DNA from: Cervus elaphus
Taxonomy: Eukaryota > Chordata > Mammalia > Artiodactyla > Cervidae
Assembly (NCBI RefSeq): GCF_910594005.1
Contig: NC_057825.1
Coordinates: 46,345,037 to 46,409,036 of the forward strand
DNA length: 64,000 nucleotides
Reading direction: 5' to 3'
The notes under the pieces were generated by a model, which searched no databases, had not been told where the DNA came from, and saw only the letters and a list, made by a program, of their open reading frames with translations. Within the stretch, counting starts at the first letter, position 1. Each line of letters begins with the position of its first letter. Below are positions 56,091 to 64,000 of this stretch, in pieces. Made by a program: the position numbers and the translations under genes.

Positions 56091-58573
56091 TGGTTCTATG
56101 AAGAACTACAAGACCTTTGAGAACTAACACCCCAAAAAATGTCCTCTTCGTTATAGGGGACTGGAATGCAAAAGTAGCAAGTCAGGAGATACCTGGAATA
56201 ACAGGCAAATTTGGCCTTGGAGTACAAAATAAAGCAGTTCAAAGGCTAACAGAGTTTTGCCAACAGAATGCACTGGTCAGAGCAAACAACCTCTTCTAAC
56301 AACAGAAGAGAAGAATCTACACATAGACATCACCAGGTGGTCAATAGTGAAATCAGATTGGCTATATTCTTTGCAGCCAAAGATGGAGAAGCTCTATACA
56401 GTCAGCAAAAACAAATCCCAGACCTAACTGTGGCTCAGATCATGAACTCCTTATTACCAAATTCAGAATTAAATTGAAGAAAGGGAAAACCACTAGACCA
56501 TTCAGGTATGACCTAGTTCAAATCCCTTTTGATTATACACTGAAAGTGACAAATAGATTCAGGGGATTATATCTGATAAACAGAGTGCCTGAAGAAATAT
56601 GGGTGGAAGTTTATAACACTGTACATGAGGTTGCAATCAAAGGCATGCCCAAGAAAAAGAAATGAAAAAAGCAAAATGGCTGTCTGAGGAGGCCTTAAAA
56701 ATAGCTGTGAAAAGAGAGGTGAAAGCCAAAGAGAAAAGGAAAGATATACACATTTGAATTCAGAGTTCCAAAGAATAGCAAGGAGAGATAAGAAAGCCTT
56801 CCTTAGTGATCAGTGCAAAGAAATGTAGGAAAACAATAGAATGGGAAAGACTAGAGATCTCTTCAAGAGAATTAGAGATAGCAAGGGAACATTTCATGCA
56901 AAGATGGGCACAATAAAGGACGAAAATGGTATGGACCTAACAGAAGCAGAAGATATTAAGAAGAGGTGGCAAGAATACACAGAAGAACTGTACAAAAAAA
57001 GATCTTCATACCCAGTTAATCACGATGCTGTGATCACTAACCTAGAGCCAGACATCCTGGAATGTGAAGTCAAGTGGGCCTTAGGAAGCATCACTACAAA
57101 CAATGCTAGTGGAGGTGATGGAATTCCAGTTGAGCTATTTCAAATCCTAAAAGATGATGCTGTGAAAGTGCTGCACTCAATATGCCAGCAAATTTGGAAA
57201 ACTCAGCAGTGGTTACAGGACTGGAAAAGCTCAGTTTTCATTCCAATCCCAAAGAAAAGCAATGCCAAAAAATGTTTAAATTACCACACAATTGCACTCA
57301 TCTCACATGCTAACAAAGTAATGCTCAAAATTCGCCAAGCCAGGCTTCAACAATATGTGAACTTTTAACTTCTAGATGTTCAAGTTCGATTTTTAAAAGG
57401 CAGGGGAGCCAGAGATCAAATTGCCAACATCTTTTGGATCATTGATAAATTGAGAGGATTCCAGTAAAAACATCTACCTCTGCTTTATTGACTATGCCAA
57501 TGATTTTGACTGTGTGGATCACAACAAACTGTAGAAATTTCTTCAAGAGATGTGACTACCAGACCAACTGACCTGCCTCCTGAGAAATCTGTATGCTGGT
57601 CAAGAAGCAACAGTTAGAATCAAACATGGAACAGCAGACTGGTTCCAAATCGGGAAAGGAGTAAGTCAAGGCTGTATATTGTCACCCTGCTTATTTAATT
57701 TATATGCAGAGTACATCATGAGAAATGCTGGGCTGGAAGAAACACAAGCTGGAATCAAGATTGCTGGGAGAAATACCAATAACCTCAGATACGCAGTTGA
57801 CACCACCCTTATGGCAGAAAGTTAAGAGGAACTAAAAAGCCTCTTGATGAAAGTGAAAGAGGAGAGTGAAAAAGTTGGCTTAAATTTCAACATTCAGAAA
57901 ACTAAGATCATGGCATCCAGTCCCATCACTTCATGGGAAATAGATGGGGAAACAATGGACACTGTGTCAGAGTTTATTTTTGGGGGCTCCAAAATCACTG
58001 AAGATAGGGATTGCAGCCATGAAATTGAAAGACCCTTACACCTTGGAAGGAAGGTTATGACCAACCTAGATAGCATATTAAAAAGCAGACACATTACTTT
58101 GCCAACAAAGGTCCATCTAGTCAAGGCTATTGTTTTTCCAGTTGTCATGTATGGATGTGAGAGATGGACTGAGAAGAAAGCTGAGCACTGAAGAATTGAT
58201 GCTTTTGAACTGTGGTGCTGGAGAAGACTCTCGAGAATTCCTTGGACTGCAAGGAGATCCAACCAGTCCTTCCTAAAGGAGATCAGTCCTGGGTGTGCAT
58301 TGGAAGGACTGATGCTGAAGCTAAAACTCCAATACTTTGGCCCCCTCATGCAAAGAGTTGACTCATTGGAAAAGACCCTGATGCTGGGAGGGATTGGGGG
58401 CAGGAGGAGAAGGGGATGACAGAGGATGAGATGGCTTGATAGCATCACCAACTCGATGGACATGGGTTTGAGTAAACTCCGGGAGTTTGTGATGGACAGG
58501 GATGCCTGGCATGCTGTGATTCATGGGGTCACAGAGTCAGACACGACTGAGTGACTAAACTGAACTGAACTGA
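56091..58573 (+). mobile_element. BovB LINE, about 2.5 kb, inside the provirus
   Basis: It begins in the endonuclease domain (TGGTTCTATGAAGAACTACA) and runs to the TAAACTGAACTGAACTGA tail, after which viral pol sequence follows. Its left end directly abuts a truncated SINE, so the upstream part was probably deleted together with viral gag-pol. Confidence 0.9.
56117..58191 (+). pseudogene. BovB endonuclease/reverse transcriptase ORF, catalytic Asp lost
   Basis: Open pieces: endonuclease with GDWNAKVASQE (56117-56299), linker (56474-56665), RT fingers (56841-57368, 175 codons, with SITTNNASGGDGIPVELFQI and KMGTIKDENGM), and the C-terminal region (57844-58191, with FPVVMYGCERW). Between 57369 and 57840 the frame is broken, and the palm motif reads YAVD at 57790-57801: the first catalytic Asp of YADD is Val. 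The enzyme would be dead even if the frame were intact. It is closely similar to the copy at 49259-51708. Confidence 0.87.
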
Positions 58574-58639
58574 TTCTTAGATGAAGATCAGATATCCCAT
58601 GACTTTCAACCATGAGATTATGTATATAGAAGACATCAT

Positions 58640-58775
58640 TTAAAGGACTCCCTCCAACCTAGATGGAAGGACCCTTATCAGGTTCTTTTAACTAGCTCAT
58701 GCACAGCAAAACTGAAGGGAAATGACTCTTGGTTTCATATTTCCCACCTACAAAGGGCTCCTACACCAGACTGAT
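58640..58775 (+). pseudogene. Retroviral pol C-terminal (integrase end) remnant
   Basis: In one frame the sequence resembles the integrase C-terminal end that precedes env in class I proviruses, ending at a stop near 58774. It is the only pol left, because the rest is deleted upstream. No catalytic domain of protease, reverse transcriptase or integrase is present. Confidence 0.55.
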
Positions 58776-58889
58776 CTCTGTAGAGAACTGCTGACCTCAA
58801 ACTTGCCTTAAAGCAATGCTCTGATAATTAGGATACACCAATGCCAGGATGAATAGGAGATTACATCAGAAGTAGACCACTGACCCAAG

Positions 58890-60472
58890 ATGCTGGACCT
58901 GACCCATATGATTGTTCATAACATTTTCCTTCTGGTTCCTTGGACTCTTGCACATGAATCAGATATTTTTCTGACATGGGTACTATCTTATGCAAATTTT
59001 AGAAATCGATCAAATTGTTGGGTTTGTGGTCAATTGCCTGCATCCAGTACCTCTGGTTTACCTTGGTGGATTTCTTCTCTCCAAGGGTCTTATTGGATGG
59101 CTCTTAGAACATTTATTTTAGAAGAAAGAATTATAGTTCTGTCTGGGCTAGTGTGGATATCACTAGATGGGACCCACTCACTTGGCCACTCAAAAATACT
59201 TAATCTCACCCTGGCCATAAATATGAATTTTCCCTTAAAGTTACTCTAGCTCAGTCAGAACAATGGACTAAATTTCAGTAAAAAGAAAAAAAAAGAAGTA
59301 AACTCTAGACTATTAGGGTGGATGCTTCCTCAGTTATGGGGTAGATTTATCTGGCTAACACCAGGCTATGGTCATCTAAGCCTAAAGGCCCCCCTATGCT
59401 GAAAACAATTAACCATTTAACTATTAACCATACCAAAGATAATCAACCTAATAACCCTAGAAAACTAAGCTGGGTGCCTATGAAAACTACCAGTATACCA
59501 TTTCTCTTAAAGACAGTGATTGGTATGGAACAGATTGGGTCAGACATCCAGAAATATACTGGCTGGTATCTATGGGACTCAATAGTTTTGTGGGTTCAGT
59601 GTAAGCCCTGGCTTCTGCCAGGAAAGCTAGGAAGGCATACTTTAGGTTTCCCTTGAGGTCAAGGCCACTTATGTACAAACTTAGATGTGATTCCAGCAAC
59701 TTTACCATCAATACAAGCCTGATGGACCAAGAGATCTGCATTTCACTGGTATGATCACTTAGCAGTTATTTTGTGCATTCAGTAAGATTGGAAAATGCTA
59801 TTTCTCACATTGAAGTCTTAACAGATTTCACTCAAAAGGCCTTAAATAATAGCAACCAGGCTATTGGCCTACTAAATGCTGAAGTTTCTATGAGGAGAAA
59901 AGTTGTATTACAAAATCCTATGGCCCTTTATATCCTTACAGCATCACAAGGGATCAACTGTGATATAATGTAAACTGAATGTTGTGTTTACATGCCAGAT
60001 GCATCTTCTAATGTAACACATTTAATGACACATGAAAATTAAGATTGCTGCCTTAGATGATCCACTTCCTAGCCTTGGTGATCTTTTAGGAAGCTGGTTT
60101 GGTTTTGGAATTTCAAGGTTTAAATACTTACTTATAATTTTAACAACATTATTAGCTGTATTTTTTCATAATCTGTTTATTTTATAATATTGTTATCTGC
60201 TTATACATGATGTATAACCAGGCCCCTGGCCAAATTGATGATAGCTAAACATCTTGAGGGCAGGAGGAGAAGGGGACAACAGAAGGTGAGATGGCTGGAT
60301 GGCATCACCGACTCAATGGACATGAGTCTGAGTAAACTCCGGGAGTAGGTGATGGACAAGGAGGCCTTGCATGCTACGATTCATGGGATCACAAAGTGTT
60401 GGACACGACTAAGTGACAGAACTGAACTGAACTGAAACACCTTGAAGATATAGGTCACTTTTATAAAGCAGA
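58890..60472 (+). pseudogene. Retroviral env remnant (class I), inactivated
   Basis: Env would make the surface and transmembrane subunits of the virion. The surface part shows an open piece of 119 codons (58890-59249) with a CWVC motif at 59016-59027, the cysteine motif used for linkage to the transmembrane subunit. The transmembrane part has a heptad-like helix region (59773-59973), then a CX6CC motif spanning 59959-59985 that contains a TAA stop at 59971-59973, and a hydrophobic membrane segment near 60110-60190. Further stops and frameshifts lie between (59250-59770), and a BovB splits the cytoplasmic tail at 60257-60434. The layout is gammaretrovirus-like. It cannot be expressed as a whole protein. 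Confidence 0.75.
60257..60434 (+). mobile_element. BovB tail inserted in the env 3' end
   Basis: A strongly 5'-truncated BovB from AGGGCAGGAGGAGAAGGGGA to TGAACTGAACTG. AAACATCTTG at 60247-60256 and AAACACCTTG at 60435-60444 form a 10-bp target duplication with one mismatch. Confidence 0.88.
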
Positions 60473-60727
60473 ATAATTATAATAGTGTGATTCTAGTTAT
60501 GTGAAGAAACAACAAGGGAAATATCTCCTGAATCCTATTATGTTAGAAGATAGAGGATCTAGAGAATCTTTTATTATCCATCAATAGGACTAATCCAGAA
60601 ATTAACACTTGAAGTGACATATCAATAAAGAACTTTTGCCTGATCTGGGATGAACCTCCCAGTGCCATGGGACAAAAAGCAACAATGGTCATGAAATGTC
60701 TCCCAATAAGGCTGAATTTCTGACCAT

Positions 60728-60736
60728 GAGGAGGGG
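60728..60736 (+). promoter_or_regulatory. Retroviral polypurine tract
   Basis: GAGGAGGGG lies directly before the 3' LTR start (TGTGAGATG at 60738). In retroviruses this RNA segment primes plus-strand DNA synthesis, and its position fixes the left LTR border. Confidence 0.75.
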
Positions 60737-60737
60737 C

Positions 60738-61139
60738 TGTGAGATGAAATATTTTCTACTATAGCTCTACTAGTAAACAATCCTTTACCAAGTGGAAATT
60801 TCCAAGCCCAGGTGAAACAAAGCCAGCTACTTGGAAGCCATCAGCTACTTCCTCTCTGGTAAGCCCTCAGGAGCTAGGGGGATATGAGAGGCAGCAATTG
60901 TCACATTTTCCATCTCTTATGGTAAACAAGGAAGTAGTATGTGAACAATAAAGAAAGCAAAATTGGCCCAAAAGAGTTAGATGCATATGAAATAAGTGAT
61001 TTCAGCAAGCCCAGAAGATTGCATCTTCCCATGTGTAGAAGGTTGCTAAAGTTCTTCTTGTGAGAGACTTATTTTCTGTTAATTAACATTAATCTTTTCC
61101 TATTCAAATTACCTTCCCCTTGCTGCAAACTTGTATCTA
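60738..61139 (+). repeat. 3' LTR of the provirus, 3' end missing
   Basis: It begins TGTGAGATGAAATATTTTC and runs to TTGCTGCAAACTTGTATCTAA, where a Bov-tA begins. A possible polyadenylation signal AATAAAG lies near 60945. The related LTR at 48300-48706 shows that the R/U5 portion is missing here. Confidence 0.78.
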
Positions 61140-61447
61140 AGCTTTCCTTATAGCTTAGTTGGTAAAGAATCCACTTGCAATGCAGGAGACCCTGGTTCGA
61201 TTCCTGGGTCGGGAAGATCCCCTGGAGAAGGGATAGGCTACCCATTCCAGTCAGTATTCTTGGCTTCCTTTGTGGCTCAGCTGGTAAAGAATCTGCCTGC
61301 AATGTGGGAGACCTGGCTTCGATCTCTGGTTTGGGAAGATCCCCTGGAGAAGGGAAAGGCTACCCACTCCAGTATTTCGGCCTGGAGAGCTCTCTTTGGG
61401 TCACAAAGAGTCGGGCACAGCTGAGCGACTTTCACTTTACTTCACTT
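61140..61447 (+). mobile_element. Dimeric Bov-tA SINE
   Basis: Units begin at GCTTTCCTTATAGCTTAGTT and at GGCTTCCTTTGTGGCTCAGC (about 61262), joined by CCAGTCAGTATTCTT. The B box GGTTCGATTCC at 61194-61204 is intact. It sits at the broken right edge of the 3' LTR. Confidence 0.9.
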
Positions 61448-61496
61448 GATTTTATTAATATATAACAAATATTCTAATGATCTTAGGATGTTTATG

Positions 61497-61774
61497 GGGC
61501 TTCCCTGATAGCTCAGTTGGTAAAGAATCCAACTGCAATGCAGGAGACTCCGGTTTCATTCCTGGGTTGGGAAAATCCGCTGGAGAAGGGATAGATTACC
61601 CTCTCCAGTCAGTATTCTTGGGCTTCCCTTGTGCTCAGCTGGTAAATAATCCGCCTGCAGTGTGGGAGACCTGGGTTCAATCCCTGGGTTGGGAAGATCC
61701 TCTGGAGAAGGTAAAGGGTACCCACTCTTTTATTCTGATCACAAAGAGTTGTACATGACTGAGTGACTTTCACT
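61497..61774 (+). mobile_element. Dimeric Bov-tA SINE with TSD
   Basis: Units begin at GGGCTTCCCTGATAGCTCAG and GGGCTTCCCTTGTGCTCAGC, again joined by CCAGTCAGTATTCTT. TTAGGATGTTTATG at 61483-61496 and TTAGGATGTATATG at 61775-61788 form a 14-bp duplication with one mismatch. Confidence 0.92.
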
Positions 61775-61914
61775 TTAGGATGTATATGTTCCAAATCACC
61801 AGAGACAAAACAAAAATCTTTAACTCCAAAATTCTGATAGTGGCCAGTATTAGAAATGTGATAACAAAAACACATCATTTTAGGAAATTTATAGTGAAAG
61901 AAGGTATATTGTGG

Positions 61915-62260
61915 TGCAATGTCCCTAAAAAGCATTTGATAAATTCCAGCATATGTTGATGGTTTTTAACTAAATACAATACCTTTTAAATAGAAGGATA
62001 AGTAAATATCATGTAAAGATGATCTATCACACAAAAAAGCTAAAATTCTACATCATGGAGACCTTCTCATTAAATCAATGAAAGAAAAAGATGACTTATC
62101 TACTGTTATGAAAGTACTAGCCAAGGTAATTGAATAAAAAAATGCTTTTAAAAAGAAGTAACAAAATTGGAATAAAAAGTTAAAGCAATGACAAATTTCC
62201 TTGAAATCACAGAAGAAACAATTGCAAAAAGATTAGAATTGTTCCACGTATAGCATAAAT
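61915..62260 (+). repeat. Ancient L1M ORF2 (RT region) relic
   Basis: AAGCATTTGATAAATTCCAG, then a run ending GAAAGTACTAGCCAAGGTAA and TTGAATAAAAAAATGC, fits the RT region of an old L1 ORF2. No frame is kept. Confidence 0.55.
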
Positions 62261-63608
62261 AACTACAACTACGTTTGGCTACATCAAGATTGTACAATTA
62301 ATATTATATTCCTTTAGTCCATTTTTGCATTAAATTTTTCTTTCATCAAAAAATACTTTGTTAAAAATTTGAATGAAAATATATTAAAATAAACTACATA
62401 TTTAAATAAAAAAATTAGAATCATTTTTATAACATACAGACTAATAAAGCCTTATAATTTTATTAATACATAAGGCTTTTAATAATTTCCTTGAATGTTT
62501 ACAAGTATTATTAATATATTATATCTTGTTCCTCTTTATTTATGTGAAAACAGTAGTCTTCTTTTTCTTAGAGCTAGAAAATCATGAGCCATAATTCTTC
62601 AATGTGAGTGAGGTTATTAGAAACTTACCTTATATAAATTTATCTTATTCATATACTTTTCTCACACACATACAACAAAGCAGGCTTTACATCCATTACT
62701 TTAAAAAATATCCACAATGTCCAAAATATAAATTATTATCTTTTTTTATTAAACTGGGAAAACACAGACACCTGGGATTCATGGGAAAGAAGTACTGAGA
62801 TTTATGATCATTACCTCTCACTAAGTATCCACAGAGAGAGAGTTGAAAACTGATGAGGGATTCCATATAAAAACTATATTTTGGTTAAAATATCTTTGAA
62901 GAATTGATTTATAATCTGTTGATTTCTGGCTATATTTTCAAAATAAACACTACAGGAAAAGCTGAATTATTGTTCCTGTTCTGCCCCCCAAATATTATTG
63001 GTATATCTTGGCAATGCCAACAATAATGCTCTGACTATTAGAATTACATAAAGAACATTTCCCAATATAGTTCCATTTAAAAGTTTGTCCTTGGAATGAT
63101 TCCAGGTTGAGTTCCACTTCACTCCAGCTCCCTCTTATCTCAGTCATAAATAAAGCAAGTAGTTTTGCATGAATGTTAAGTCTGTACCTCCTATTTAAAG
63201 GTGGTCCTTGTTATTTCCATCAAGGAATATATTCTAATATTTGCTTCCTTGCTAATAAAATTGAAAACCAGAAAGGTATTATGTGACTTTACATCTTATG
63301 TCAATGTATTTGGGAAATAAGATAGCATTGATAGAGGTATATTCTCTCCTCATGCCTTTTATTTTTCATATGGAGGAATTGCTAGGGCCTCAGCATTGCA
63401 TCAGATTGATTAAAAAAAAAGACAAAAACAAAACTTGATGGTGAGTTCCATATACTGCACACTGTACAGGCAGCGATGAAGTACATGGACCCAAACTAAC
63501 ACTTCTGACCTTTACCTTCCCATTGCCTACTCATCAATCATTCTTGCTCATGAGAAGAAGAATACACTTCATATTTGGTAATCTTTGCATAAGGCATTGA
63601 GCATGTCT
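62261..63608. other. Unassigned AT-rich DNA
   Basis: No gene or recognised repeat was seen. Confidence 0.55.
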
Positions 63609-63619
63609 GACTTAGTGAT

Positions 63620-63901
63620 GCTGCTGCTGCTGCTGCTGCTAAGTTGCTTCAGTCATGTCCAACTCTGTGCGACCCCAGAGACGGCAGCCCACCAGGCTCC
63701 CCCGTCCCTGGGATTCTCCAGGCAAGAACACTGGAGTGGGTTGCCATGTCTTTCTCCAATGCATGAAAGTGAAAAGTGAAAGTGAAGTCGCTCAGTCGTG
63801 TCCGACTCTTCGCCACCCCATGGATTGCAGCATACCAGGCTCCTCTGTCCATGAGATTTTCCAGGCAAGAGTACTGGAGTGGGGTGCCATTGCCTTCTCC
63901 A
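63620..63901 (+). mobile_element. Two-unit Bov-A2 SINE with perfect TSD
   Basis: It opens with a GCT repeat at 63620-63641, unit 1 ends near 63760, and unit 2 starts with AAGTGAAAAGTGAAAGTGAA and ends GTGCCATTGCCTTCTCCA. GACTTAGTGAT is duplicated perfectly at 63609-63619 and 63902-63912. Divergence from the usual Bov-A2 sequence is low, so it is probably the youngest insertion in the window. Confidence 0.93.
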
Positions 63902-64000
63902 GACTTAGTGATAGCATTCTTAGAAGCCAGCATATCCTCAGATCCACATGTTCTGATCTTCTCTCTATCATGTGAGAAGGAGGCTACTCCTGCTGCGAAA

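Larger units (their letters stand above)
55138..61139 (+). mobile_element. Deleted class I endogenous retrovirus (provirus) with nested BovB and SINE
   Basis: The provirus has a 5' LTR (55138-55838, broken by a BovB), no gag and almost no pol, the last part of pol (58640-58775), a decayed env (58890-60472, broken by a BovB), a polypurine tract (60728-60736) and a 3' LTR (60738-61139). Both LTRs begin TGTGA and share their first 200 or so bases. A Bov-tA and a 2.5-kb BovB fill the place of gag-pol. No viral frame is intact. Confidence 0.8.

Noticed and set aside
58890..60472. A domesticated envelope (syncytin-type) gene
   Set aside because: Several stops and frameshifts, a stop inside CX6CC and a BovB in the tail leave no usable frame.

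Overview
The window is genomic DNA from a ruminant, most likely a bovid (cattle, sheep or goat lineage). The sequence alone does not settle the species. The assignment rests on the repeats: BovB (RTE-type) LINEs with their TGAACTGAACTGA 3' ends, tRNA-derived Bov-tA SINEs, Bov-A2 SINEs starting with GCT repeats, a CHR-type SINE, and L1 3' ends of the artiodactyl/bovine type. No host protein-coding gene, rRNA, functional tRNA or CRISPR array could be supported. The open frames are short, and every recognisable one belongs to a transposable element. The window reads as a gene desert or the inside of a long intron.

Layout. 1-4290: a BovB tail, then decayed L1 ORF1/ORF2 sequence with an L1 3'-end inserted in ORF2. 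4300-16000: AT-rich DNA with sparse old repeats (MIR, L2, L1 3' ends, two BovB tails, a Bov-A2). 16000-24050: Bov-A/Bov-tA SINEs, a MIR split by a SINE, and two BovB fragments. 24050-28650: few repeats apart from a mariner miniature element, a (TA)n tract and a perfect 40-bp tandem duplication. 28650-32000: a bovine-type L1 3' end, a BovB nested inside another BovB, and a dimeric Bov-tA. 33000-38300: two Tigger-like miniature elements, a hAT-like relic, a cluster of SINEs and a CHR SINE. 38300-43060: ancient L1M/MIR remnants and a composite L1 with a 5' inversion, two nested SINEs and a possible 3' transduction. 43060-47230: a long block with almost no ruminant-specific insertions. 47230-52700: a Bov-tA, an ERV LTR next to a MIR, a second LTR, and a long BovB with reverse transcriptase remnants. 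55138-61139: a deleted class I (gammaretrovirus-like) provirus carrying three BovB elements and flanked or filled by SINEs. 61140-64000: two dimeric Bov-tA SINEs, an L1M ORF2 relic and a fresh-looking two-unit Bov-A2 with a perfect target duplication.

How the parts relate. BovB and L1 encode the endonuclease and reverse transcriptase that move themselves and, in trans, the SINEs. Bov-A and Bov-tA share 3' sequence with BovB, and many copies here keep target-site duplications (TSDs), which gives a readable order of insertion. None of the element proteins in this window is intact. I found no sign of a previously undescribed system; the worthwhile observations are insertion histories and a few repeat-poor blocks whose conservation should be tested.
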